64,000 bases of DNA. Source: Fontisphaera persica. Lineage in GTDB: Bacteria; Verrucomicrobiota; Verrucomicrobiia; Limisphaerales; Fontisphaeraceae. Each line of letters starts with the position of its first letter. Positions within the stretch are counted from its first letter, which is position 1. Shown piece after piece: positions 13,774-21,784 of the stretch. The notes below the pieces were generated by a model, which saw only the letters and a list, made by a program, of their open reading frames with translations, was not told the DNA's origin and made no database searches. The position numbers and the translations under genes are program-made. The stretch lies in the NCBI RefSeq assembly GCF_024832785.1, contig NZ_CP116615.1, positions 310,001-374,000 of the forward strand. The letters are read 5' to 3'.

Positions 13774-14879
13774 CAATTACCGGTGCGGGGGTTGTCTGTC
13801 CAGAGATGGGCGGTGCGGGCGGCGGCGTCGGGCAACGGCGGGAGCGGCGCGCTGGGCACCGGCTCATACCAGAAGGTGGCGCAGGACCAGTCGTCCTGCC
13901 GTTCAAACAGCCCTTGATTCCACCCGATTTGTTGAATGGTGACACGGCATTCTTTCTGCCAGTAAATGGGGTCTGGCAGGTGCCAGCGGTACATGGTCAC
14001 AAAGCCATTTTGATTCAGGCTGCAACCGTTGTAGAGGTAGGCGACTTGTTGAATACCCCAGGACAACCCCACGTAATCCTCGCTGCCGGTGCCGCAGATG
14101 GTGGGCCATTCGCGGTCGCCGTCCAGATAAACCTTCACTTCCCCCTCGCCCCACCAGTGCTCGCCGAGGGCGCGGATGCCAATCACCGAGCCAATGAAAC
14201 GGCCTTTGCCGGCGCGGCGGGGGAGCAGCTCGAAGTCCTGTTTAAGGGTGGTGGGATTTTCCCGGCGGAAAAGCACATGCAGCCGGCCCACATCCTTGGG
14301 GTGCCGGTCCTTGAGGGTGTAGTCAATTTGATAGAAAAGCGGCAATTTTTTGCCGGATTCGTTGGCGAGGGTGAAGCGGGCCCGCCGGGTGAAGGGCATG
14401 GGGAGCCAGATGTTCATGCCCGCGCTCGGCCCCAGGGAATGCACGGCGGACTGGTGGGCCGCCACTTTGCCGTGGGCCAGCCCCATGAAGTCGCCCAAGG
14501 GACATTCGATGCTGGGATGGGCTTGGTTATCCCACCAGGCGCGCAGTACCAGCCCGCGCAGAATCACGGGGTCTGCGGAGGTGGTTACCCAGATGTGGCG
14601 GATGGTGCCGGGGCCTTGAATGTCGGCCAGTTGCACGGTTTCGCCGGGGGCCAGCTCTTTGGCGGGCGCGCCTTTGCGGCCGGGGCCCAGGTTGCTGGCC
14701 GCTTGGCCGCCCTGACCGGGCGCGCCGGTGGGGTTTTCAAACGAGATGGACCGGCTCACCAGCCCTTGGCGCAGATGGTAAGGCTCATGCACCAGGTCCG
14801 GCCCGGCGGACTGGGCGGCTATCGTGGTCGCCATCGTGCAGACGGCCAGGTTCAGCATCAGCCAGCATGATGTTTTCAT
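13773..14879 (-). CDS. Secreted DUF2961 protein (glycoside hydrolase family 172-like)
   Basis: A 368-residue exported protein. The DUF2961 fold is that of GH172, which contains fructofuranosidases and arabinofuranosidases. The start is the ATG at 14879 (MKTSCWLMLNLAVC), which begins a short signal peptide ending near TTIAAQS. The frame continues to 15449 only because it runs through the decayed integrase remnant. Family signatures include GPGTIRHIWVTT, WWDNQAHPSIECPLGDF and, near the end, GEGEVKVYLDGD and GTGSEDYVG. The acidic residues of the last two motifs are the likely catalytic glutamates. It is the first gene of a three-gene leftward unit with the PaaK-like ligase and the ACT protein. 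A polysaccharide enzyme coupled to a CoA ligase is an unusual pairing. Confidence 0.86.
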   Translation of the reverse strand: MKTSCWLMLNLAVCTMATTIAAQSAGPDLVHEPYHLRQGLVSRSISFENPTGAPGQGGQAASNLGPGRKGAPAKELAPGETVQLADIQGPGTIRHIWVTTSADPVILRGLVLRAWWDNQAHPSIECPLGDFMGLAHGKVAAHQSAVHSLGPSAGMNIWLPMPFTRRARFTLANESGKKLPLFYQIDYTLKDRHPKDVGRLHVLFRRENPTTLKQDFELLPRRAGKGRFIGSVIGIRALGEHWWGEGEVKVYLDGDREWPTICGTGSEDYVGLSWGIQQVAYLYNGCSLNQNGFVTMYRWHLPDPIYWQKECRVTIQQIGWNQGLFERQDDWSCATFWYEPVPSAPLPPLPDAAARTAHLWTDNPRTGN

Positions 14880-14940
14880 AGGCGGTAAATAAGTTTTATC
14901 CAACCTGCGCCGGTACTTTGCGCCAAAAGCCGCCTGCCAA

Positions 14941-15400
14941 TCAAGGGCAACCTTGGCAACGCTTGGGAAAGCTGAGTAGATCGTGACCCCTGTGGAGGGG
15001 TGGAGACAAGTGGAGATGATGAAGTTGGGAGAGGTTGAGGTGTCTCCAGTCGAGCAGGGCCCGGGCCAGGGCCGGGGCGCTGGCGTTGAAGATTTGGAAG
15101 GGGCTTTGCCATCCTTTGCCGCCGTTGGGGCGGAAGAGATTGAAGTAAAGCCAGTAGGTGGTGACTTTGGCCCAGAAGTCTTGGGGGCTGGAGAAGGTTT
15201 CGCGGTCGAAGAACTCGTCTTTGACCAGGCGGTGGACGGTTTCGACACCGCTTTGCCAAGTGTAACGTTTGGGGGGGGATGTAGCGGTGGTCGGAGCCGA
15301 GGGCGCGGACGGCGGCTTTGATGCCGTGGGCCCTGGCGAAGGCGGCGAGCTTTTGCGCAACCAATGGCGGTTGGTGCGCATACGCTATAATTCAAAGTAG
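14941..15400 (-). pseudogene. Decayed integrase/transposase C-terminus (IS481-like DDE type)
   Basis: Two minus-strand frames together give the end of a DDE integrase core. The first (about 15400 to 15275) reads VRALGSDHRYIPP. The second (about 15270 to 14941) reads KRYTWQSGVETVHRLVKDEF and then TTYWLYFNLFRPN. They join if one base is changed in the G8 run at 15271-15278. The Glu of VETVHR is the likely third catalytic acid. The N-terminal two thirds, including the first two catalytic Asp residues, is missing, so the element cannot be active. No clear terminal inverted repeats were found at both ends. The family name is from motif memory and is moderately certain. Confidence 0.72.
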
Positions 15401-15439
15401 GTGGTGTGCACGCCTGGAGGATAGCAAGTTTGGCACACC

Positions 15440-15473
15440 GCTGCTGCACCTCCTCTGGAGGAGGTGCAGCAGC
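15440..15473. repeat. Perfect 34-nt palindrome (16-bp arms, 2-nt centre)
   Basis: The arms gctgctgcacctcctc (15440-15455) and their exact reverse complement (15458-15473) flank the dinucleotide tg. It lies 40 bases beyond the integrase remnant and 120 bases before the efflux operon. There is no T tract, so it is not a standard terminator. A shorter inverted repeat, gtgtgc/gcacac, lies just to the left (about 15403-15438). Confidence 0.8.
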
Positions 15474-15593
15474 TCATCCTTGCGGCGTGCACTCAACACA
15501 CTGATCTTGACCACGGGGAGGTCATGTTCTACCCAGTCTGTCCCAAGTTGAGGGGCATTTTCGGCTGGCCAGCCGCGGCGGGATTTCACAAGA

Positions 15594-16865
15594 ATGGCGA
15601 CAATGAAGTGTTTCAGCCGTGGTTGCGCCGGGGCCATTCTCGCACTGGCCCTGGCAGCCGTGTCGTGCAGCCCCGAGAACCGCACGGGGGCGGATAGCGG
15701 CAGTGCGGGAAAAGGAAAGTCCAGCGGCAAGGGCGCTGGTGCCCCGCCGGTCCGGCAGGTTTCGGTGGCGGTGGCCGGGGTGCGCCCCATGGAGCGGGTG
15801 GTGATGGTAACGGGGAGTCTGGCGGCACTGGACCGTTCCACGCTGGCGGCCAAGGTGCCGGGGCGCGTGGTGGAATTACCGGTGGATTTGGGCAGCGTGG
15901 TGCGGCGGGGAGAACTGGTGGCGCGAGTGGACCCCCGGGATTATGAACTGAAGGTGCGGCAGGTGGAGGCGGCGGTGATGCAGGCGCGGGCCGCGCTGGG
16001 GTTGTCCCCCACGGGCGATGATGAAGTGACGCGGGTGGAGGAGGTTACGCAGGTGCGGGTGGCGGCAGCCATTTTTGAGGAGGCGGCGCGGCAATTTGCA
16101 CGCATTCAATCTTTGGTGAAACAAAACGTGGCTTCGCAGGCGGAATACGACAAAACGCAGGCCGAGTTTAATGTGGCCTCCAACCGCCTGATGGCGGCCA
16201 AGGAGGAGGCGCGCATCAATCAGGCGGCGCTGGCGCAGCGCAAGGCGGAGCTGGAGATTGCCCGCCAACAGTTGGAGGACACCCGGCTGCTGGCGCCGTT
16301 CGACGGCGTGGTGGAGGCGCGGCAGGCGAGTTTGGGAGAGTATTTGGGCGCCGGCGCGCCGGTGGTCACGCTGGTGCGCACGGAGCTGCTGCGGTTGAAA
16401 TTGGAGGTGCCGGAGCGGGAGGCCACGCGCATCCAGCTCGGACAGCCAGTGCGCTTCCGGGTGGAGGGCAGCACGAATGTGCATCAAACCACCATCACGC
16501 GGTTGAGTCCTTCCATTACGGAAATGAATCGGATGCTGATGGTGGAGGCGGATGTGCGCGGCGGGGGGGTGCTGCGGCCGGGGGCTTTTGTGCGCGCCGA
16601 AGTGGTGGTGGATGCCAACGAGCCGGGGCTGGCGGTGCCGGCGGAGGCGCTGGTGGTATTTGCGGGTTTGGAAAAAGTGGTGACGGTACAGGAGGGCAAG
16701 GCGCGGGAGCGGGTGGTGGTCACGGGCAGACGGGGGCGGGACTGGGTGGAAATCCTGGACGGCTTGCGGGCGGGGGAACCGGTGGTGCTGCGACCGGGTA
16801 ATTTGCGCACGGGCGATCCCGTGCAAACGAACGCTGCGCCGGCGGGGGTGGCGCCTCGCAGTTAA
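15594..16865 (+). CDS. RND efflux periplasmic adaptor (membrane fusion) lipoprotein
   Basis: A 423-residue adaptor that bridges the inner-membrane RND pump to an outer-membrane channel. The N-terminus has a lipoprotein-type signal ending at Cys25 (LALAAVSC), which suggests membrane anchoring. Family features are the first lipoyl half (SLAALDRSTLAAKVPGRV), a helical hairpin at about 125-225 rich in Gln/Glu/Ala, the second lipoyl half (TRLLAPFDGVVEARQASLGE) and the beta-barrel region after residue 255. The pump gene follows 12 bases downstream with its own GAGGAG, so the two form an operon. No TolC-like outer-membrane factor gene is present, so one must be encoded elsewhere. The start may be the ATG at 15594 or 15603; neither has a strong Shine-Dalgarno. 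Confidence 0.93.
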   Translation: MATMKCFSRGCAGAILALALAAVSCSPENRTGADSGSAGKGKSSGKGAGAPPVRQVSVAVAGVRPMERVVMVTGSLAALDRSTLAAKVPGRVVELPVDLGSVVRRGELVARVDPRDYELKVRQVEAAVMQARAALGLSPTGDDEVTRVEEVTQVRVAAAIFEEAARQFARIQSLVKQNVASQAEYDKTQAEFNVASNRLMAAKEEARINQAALAQRKAELEIARQQLEDTRLLAPFDGVVEARQASLGEYLGAGAPVVTLVRTELLRLKLEVPEREATRIQLGQPVRFRVEGSTNVHQTTITRLSPSITEMNRMLMVEADVRGGGVLRPGAFVRAEVVVDANEPGLAVPAEALVVFAGLEKVVTVQEGKARERVVVTGRRGRDWVEILDGLRAGEPVVLRPGNLRTGDPVQTNAAPAGVAPRS

Positions 16866-16877
16866 CGAGGAGACGCC

Positions 16878-19800
16878 ATGCAAAAGCTGGCCGAAATCTG
16901 CATCCGGCGTCCGGTCTTCGCCTCGATGATCATCCTTTCCCTGTTTGTGGTGGGGGTGGCGGGGTATTTGCATCTGGGGGTGGACCGTTTTCCCGCAGTG
17001 GATTTGCCCACGGTGCGAGTAAGCACGCGGCTGGTGGGGGCCTCCCCGGTGGAGATGGAAACGCAGGTGTCGCAGCCGCTGGAGGAGGCCATCAACACCA
17101 TTGAAGGCATCAAGGAATTGCGGTCCATCAGCGGGCTGGGGCAGTCGTTCATCATTGTAACGTTTGATTTGTCGCGGGACATTGACGCGGCGGCGCAGGA
17201 CGTGCGGGACCGGGTATCGCGGGTGGTGCGCAATCTGCCGCGCGACATCTATCCACCGGTGGTGACGAAGGCCGACAATGATCTTTCGCCGGTGTTGACG
17301 ATGGCGTTGACCGGAGATCGCTCCCAGCGCGAGCTGACGGAGCTGGCGGACAAAATCGTGAAGAAGCAGATTGAGCGTTCGCTGGGGGTGGGGGAGGTCA
17401 ACGTGATTGGGGGCTTGGAGCGGAGCATCAACATCTGGGTGGATGCCGACCGGCTGGCGGCCTATCGGATACCCATCACGGCGGTGCGCCAGGCGGTGGA
17501 GCGGCAGAACGCCAACATTCCCGGCGGGCTGGTCACCACGGCGGTGCGGGAGTCCACCCTGCGCACGATGGGGCGGTTGACGGATCCCAAAGCCTTTAAT
17601 GATTTGGTGGTGGCCACGCGCAACGGCTCCCCCATCCGCGTGCGCGACATTGGCTGGGCTGAGGACGGCACCAAGGAGCAGCGGACCCTGGCGCGGCTGA
17701 ATGGCGTGCCGACGGTGACGCTGGAGGTGATGCGCCAGACTGGGGCCAACACCGTGGCGGTGATTGAAGGGGTCAAGGAGCGTTTGCGGGAAGTGCAGGC
17801 CTTGTTGCCGGGGGATGTGCGGGTGGAGATTATTCGGGACCAATCGCGTTATATTTTCGCCGCGCTGCACGAAATCCAGCGGCATCTGGTGGTGGGTAGC
17901 ATTCTGGCCAGTCTGGTGGTGCTGTTGTTCATGCGCAACTGGCGGGCGACGGTGATTGCGGCGATTGCCATACCGGCCTCGGTGGTGGCCACCTTTGGCA
18001 TGATGAAGGCGCTCAATTTCACCCTCAACAGCGTGACGATGCTGGCGTTGGTGCTGATGGTGGGCATTGTGATTGATGACGCCATTGTGGTGCTGGAAAA
18101 CATCTTCCGTTTTGTGGAGGAAAAGAAGCTGCCTCCTTTTGATGCGGCCCGCGAGGCGACGCGGGAAATCGGGCTGGCGGTGATGGCGACGACCTTCAGC
18201 CTGGTGGTGATTTTTGTGCCGGTTTCCTTCATGTCGAGCATTTCCGGGCGGTTTCTTTATCAATTTGGCCTGACCGCCGCGGTGGCGGTGCTGGTGAGTT
18301 TGCTGGTGGCGTTCACGTTGACGCCCACCATGAGCGCGCGGTTATTGCGTGCCCAGGGCGGGGGAGGGGGGGAGGGGCCGAAGTCGCGCCGGGGATTCTA
18401 CGGCTGGCTGGACCGGCATTACACCGCGCTGTTGCAATGGGCGTTGCGGCACCGGGTGCTGACGGTGGTGCTGGCCACGTGCGTGGTGGCGTCGTCGCTG
18501 CCGATTTATAAGATGGTGCGGCAGGAATACATTCCCACCAATGTGGACGAGGGGGAGTTTGATGTCAGCCTGCTGGCGCCGGAGGGGACGAGTTTCCCGG
18601 CGATGGTGAAAGTGGCCGAGCAGGCGGAAGGTTTGCTGCGTCAGGTGCCGGGCATTCGCCTGGTGCTGACGAGCGTGGGCGGCGGTGGTTTCGGGGGCGT
18701 GAACAGCGCGCGGTTTTATGTGCGGCTGGCCCCGCATGAGGAACGGGTGTTCAGCTTCAAGCGGCTGCTGCAATGGCCGCCGTGGCGCGCCTGGCAGGGC
18801 AATTATTCGCAGCGGGAGGTCATGCAGCAGGTGCGCCGGGCGCTGCGCCAGATGCAGGATGTCCGGATTTCCGTGCGCAATCCTCAGACCTTCAGCATCG
18901 GCGGCCCCAATTTTGACATAGATTTTGCCCTGTTGGGGCCGGACTTGGATGTGCTGGCGGAGTATTCGGAGCGCCTGCGGCTCAAGGCGCCTGACCTGGG
19001 CCTGCTGGACGCGGATACGACGCTCAAGCTGGACAAGCCCGAGCTGCGGGTGGAGATTGACCGCGACCGTGCGGCCCGGCTGGGGGTGGATACGGAGCAC
19101 ATTGCCGAGGCGTTGCGCATCATGGTGGGCGGCGATGAACGGGTTTCCCGTTTTCACGATGAGACCATCAATGAAGACTACGATGTGCAGGTGCGCCTGA
19201 GCGAGGCCGATCGCACCAATGCCACCACCATTGCGCGGCTGTTTGTGCCCGATGCCCAGGGCCGGCTGGTGCGGCTGGACAACGTGGTGCGCTTGGAGGC
19301 CTTTGCCACGGTGTCGCGGGTGGACCGGCTGGACCGGCAGCGGCAGGTCAGTCTGCGCGCGCAAGTGGCGCCCGGGTACGCGCAGGCCGACCGCATTGCG
19401 GCGCTGCGCGAGGAGGTGGCGAAAATGAATCTGCCGCCGGGTTACAGCACGCGGGTCTCCGGCCGGGCGCGGGAATTGGAAACCACCTTCCAAGAGTTTA
19501 TTTGGGCGTTCACCCTGTCGGTTATTTTGATGTACATCATCCTGGCCTCCCAGTTTGAGAATGTGTTGCATCCCTTTACCATTTTGCTTTCGCTGCCGCT
19601 CTCCGTGCCTTTTGCCCTGCTGTCTTTGTGGGCCACCGACCAAACCATCAACCTGTATTCCGCGCTGGGGATTTTGGTCTTGTTCGGCGTGGTCAAGAAG
19701 AATGCCATTTTGCAAATTGACCATATGAATCAGTTGCGCGCCACGGGCATGGAGCGGGCGGCGGCGATTTTGCAGGCCAATCGAGACCGGTTGCGTCCCA

Positions 19801-20012
19801 TCCTCATGACCACCTTCACGCTGGTGGCGGGCATGGTTCCGATGGTATTGGGATCGGGACCGGGGGCGGAGGAGCGGCGGGCCACCGGCGTGGTGGTGAT
19901 TGGCGGGCAGGCGTTGTGCCTGTTGTTGACCCTGGTGGTGACCCCGGTGGTTTATTCGTGGCTGGATGATTTGGGCCAGTGGCTGCGGCGGCGGTTGACC
20001 GGCGGCGGCTGA
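16878..20012 (+). CDS. RND superfamily efflux transporter (AcrB/HAE1-like)
   Basis: Inner-membrane proton/drug antiporter of 1044 residues, the normal AcrB length. It starts with the classic amphipathic MQKLAEICIRRPVFASMII and contains 12 predicted membrane segments. The proton-relay residues are intact: Asp400 and Asp401 in GIVIDDAIVVLEN of TM4, and Lys940 in GVVKKNAIL of TM10. Two large periplasmic loops follow TM1 and TM7. The ATG at 16878 has GAGGAG 6 bases upstream and follows the adaptor gene after 12 bases. The substrate cannot be deduced from sequence. The CusA-type metal-binding methionine set was not looked for in detail, and the overall motifs look more like the HAE1 multidrug type. 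Confidence 0.95.
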   Translation: MQKLAEICIRRPVFASMIILSLFVVGVAGYLHLGVDRFPAVDLPTVRVSTRLVGASPVEMETQVSQPLEEAINTIEGIKELRSISGLGQSFIIVTFDLSRDIDAAAQDVRDRVSRVVRNLPRDIYPPVVTKADNDLSPVLTMALTGDRSQRELTELADKIVKKQIERSLGVGEVNVIGGLERSINIWVDADRLAAYRIPITAVRQAVERQNANIPGGLVTTAVRESTLRTMGRLTDPKAFNDLVVATRNGSPIRVRDIGWAEDGTKEQRTLARLNGVPTVTLEVMRQTGANTVAVIEGVKERLREVQALLPGDVRVEIIRDQSRYIFAALHEIQRHLVVGSILASLVVLLFMRNWRATVIAAIAIPASVVATFGMMKALNFTLNSVTMLALVLMVGIVIDDAIVVLENIFRFVEEKKLPPFDAAREATREIGLAVMATTFSLVVIFVPVSFMSSISGRFLYQFGLTAAVAVLVSLLVAFTLTPTMSARLLRAQGGGGGEGPKSRRGFYGWLDRHYTALLQWALRHRVLTVVLATCVVASSLPIYKMVRQEYIPTNVDEGEFDVSLLAPEGTSFPAMVKVAEQAEGLLRQVPGIRLVLTSVGGGGFGGVNSARFYVRLAPHEERVFSFKRLLQWPPWRAWQGNYSQREVMQQVRRALRQMQDVRISVRNPQTFSIGGPNFDIDFALLGPDLDVLAEYSERLRLKAPDLGLLDADTTLKLDKPELRVEIDRDRAARLGVDTEHIAEALRIMVGGDERVSRFHDETINEDYDVQVRLSEADRTNATTIARLFVPDAQGRLVRLDNVVRLEAFATVSRVDRLDRQRQVSLRAQVAPGYAQADRIAALREEVAKMNLPPGYSTRVSGRARELETTFQEFIWAFTLSVILMYIILASQFENVLHPFTILLSLPLSVPFALLSLWATDQTINLYSALGILVLFGVVKKNAILQIDHMNQLRATGMERAAAILQANRDRLRPILMTTFTLVAGMVPMVLGSGPGAEERRATGVVVIGGQALCLLLTLVVTPVVYSWLDDLGQWLRRRLTGGG

Positions 20013-20118
20013 CGGGATTGAGCGGTTGGGCGGGCCGATTCCCCGTTGGACAAGCGGTGGGGGATTGATTAGAATGGGTGCGTCTCTCCCAAGGGACGAG
20101 GGCATACGACTTTCTATT

Positions 20119-21327
20119 ATGCGCATACTCTTGGCAGGCACAACCTGGCCGGCGGAAATGGTGGCGGCTAATTCGGATACTTTGCCTGGCGGGCCTTGGA
20201 CGGTGATTCCCGCGCCGGATGCCGCGACGGCGCAAGCTGCGGTGCAAAAGGAGGGGGAAATCTTTGACGCCGTGGTGGCCGAGATGGCCCTGCCGGGCGG
20301 CGATGGCCTGCAGTTGCTCGAAACGGTGCAAAAGACCCAGCCGCGCACGCTGCGTTTTTTGTCCGCCGACCTGGCGCAGCGGCGCACCCTGGCCAAGAGT
20401 GTGACCGCCATGCACCAGTTGCTGCCGCATCCGTGTCCGCCCGAGGTGCTGAAAACGGCGCTGGTCCGGGCGCTGACGCTGCGCCAATGGATGCCCGGCG
20501 AGCGCCTGCCGGAGATTCTCGCGCGGCTGCACAAGCTGCCCAGCCCGCCGGAAATCTATTTCCGCGTGGTGCGCGAGCTGCAATCGCCGGACAGCACGTT
20601 GGATGCGGTAGGCGAGCTGATTGCCAAGGACCCTTCCATGAGCGCCAAGCTGCTGCGGGTGGCCAATTCGGCGGCGTTTGGCCTGCAATATCAGGTCAAC
20701 ACGCCCCTCGAGGCCTTGCAAGTGCTGGGCACGGAAACTACGCGGTCCCTGCTTTTGCTCGCCCATAGTTTTTCTTATTTTGAAAACATCAACAGCCGGG
20801 ACTTCTCGGTGGACCGGCTCTGGCGGCACTCGTTGGCGGTGGGTCGGCTGGCCGAGGCGCTGGCTCGCGCGGAGCGGGTGGAGGCCAGGGGGGTGAGCGA
20901 ATCCTTCACAGCCGGCCTGTTGCATGATTTGGGCAAACTGGTGCTGGCGGCCAACCTGCCGGAAGATTACAGCCGGGCCATGCGCCTGGCCCGCGAGCAG
21001 GGGCTTTCGGGTTGCGCGGCGGAGCAGGAGGTGATTGGCGCCTCCCATGCCGAGGTGGGGGCGGCCTTGCTGGGCGTGTGGGGGTTGCCGCTGGACATTG
21101 TGGAGGCAGTGATTCTGCATCACGCGCCCGGCTGGCTCCTGGACCGCGCCTTTTGCCCGCTATCGGCCGTGGCGGCGGCCAACTGGTTGTGCCACGAGCT
21201 TGAGGCCAGCGGCGAGGGAGCGGCGGCCGTAACCGAAGCCACCCAGAAAGCCCTGGAGGCGGCGGGATGGAAGGAGCGTCTGCCAGAATGGCGGCAACTG
21301 GCCCGGGAAGTGCTGCCCCAGGTCTAA
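20119..21327 (+). CDS. HDOD-domain signalling protein with degenerate receiver
   Basis: A 402-residue protein. Residues about 1-125 have receiver-domain shape, but the phospho-acceptor position in FDAVVAEMALPGGDG is Glu where a receiver has Asp. The domain therefore probably cannot be phosphorylated and may mimic the active state. Residues about 135-330 form an HDOD domain (LPSPPEIYFRVVRELQSP, DPSMSAKLLRVANSAAFG) with an HD-like segment GLLHDLGKL. The start is the ATG at 20119; an in-frame start at 20026 adds unrelated sequence. A single-domain response regulator follows 15 bases after the stop and is probably cotranscribed. HDOD proteins usually act as signalling scaffolds; the output here is unknown. 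Confidence 0.85.
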   Translation: MRILLAGTTWPAEMVAANSDTLPGGPWTVIPAPDAATAQAAVQKEGEIFDAVVAEMALPGGDGLQLLETVQKTQPRTLRFLSADLAQRRTLAKSVTAMHQLLPHPCPPEVLKTALVRALTLRQWMPGERLPEILARLHKLPSPPEIYFRVVRELQSPDSTLDAVGELIAKDPSMSAKLLRVANSAAFGLQYQVNTPLEALQVLGTETTRSLLLLAHSFSYFENINSRDFSVDRLWRHSLAVGRLAEALARAERVEARGVSESFTAGLLHDLGKLVLAANLPEDYSRAMRLAREQGLSGCAAEQEVIGASHAEVGAALLGVWGLPLDIVEAVILHHAPGWLLDRAFCPLSAVAAANWLCHELEASGEGAAAVTEATQKALEAAGWKERLPEWRQLAREVLPQV

Positions 21328-21342
21328 CCCGTCCTGCCAGCC

Positions 21343-21759
21343 ATGACTGCTCCGTGTCATCAGGTGTTGATTGTGGATGACGACCTGGTGCTGCTGGAAC
21401 TCATGGGGATGATTCTGGAGCAGTTGGCGGGCGGCCGCTGGAAAGTGCACACGGCTTCACAAGCGCAGGCGGCGCTCGACTTCTTGCAACGCCATCCCAT
21501 GGATTTGTTGGTGGTGGATGTCTGCATGCCGGGGGCGGGGGGGCTGGCTCTCATCCGGGAGGCTCATGAGCGTTACCCCCATCTACTGATTGCGGCCATC
21601 AGCGGCGATGCCCCTCCCGGGCGCGAAGAGGCCTCCCTGCGGGAGGGGGCCGCCTTGTTTCTGGAGAAGCCGCGTTCTGGTGATGGCTGGCAGGCCATTC
21701 AAGCCATGCTGGAGGAGCGGCTGCGGCTGGCGGAGGAAACCGCCCCGCCCCGGCATTGA
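21343..21759 (+). CDS. Single-domain response regulator
   Basis: A 138-residue stand-alone receiver. The acidic pocket VDDD (residues 11-14) is present, with the phospho-acceptor Asp59 in VVDVCMPGAGG and the conserved lysine in FLEKP. It has no DNA-binding or enzymatic output domain, as in CheY or Spo0F. It directly follows the HDOD protein, whose own receiver is degenerate, so this protein could be the phosphorylatable partner of that module. The gene is convergent with the patatin gene, with 25 bases between their ends. Confidence 0.9.
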   Translation: MTAPCHQVLIVDDDLVLLELMGMILEQLAGGRWKVHTASQAQAALDFLQRHPMDLLVVDVCMPGAGGLALIREAHERYPHLLIAAISGDAPPGREEASLREGAALFLEKPRSGDGWQAIQAMLEERLRLAEETAPPRH

Positions 21760-21784
21760 GCGGAGAGGTGATGGCCGCGGCGGT

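Noticed and set aside
12004-13917. 637-residue plus-strand frame across the ACT and ligase genes
   Set aside because: Antisense shadow; the minus strand encodes complete recognised families.
15876-18263. 795-residue minus-strand frame in the RND genes
   Set aside because: His/Arg/Pro-rich antisense of the adaptor and pump; no domain.
18342-20534. 730-residue minus-strand frame in the RND pump
   Set aside because: Antisense shadow of a full-length AcrB-like gene.
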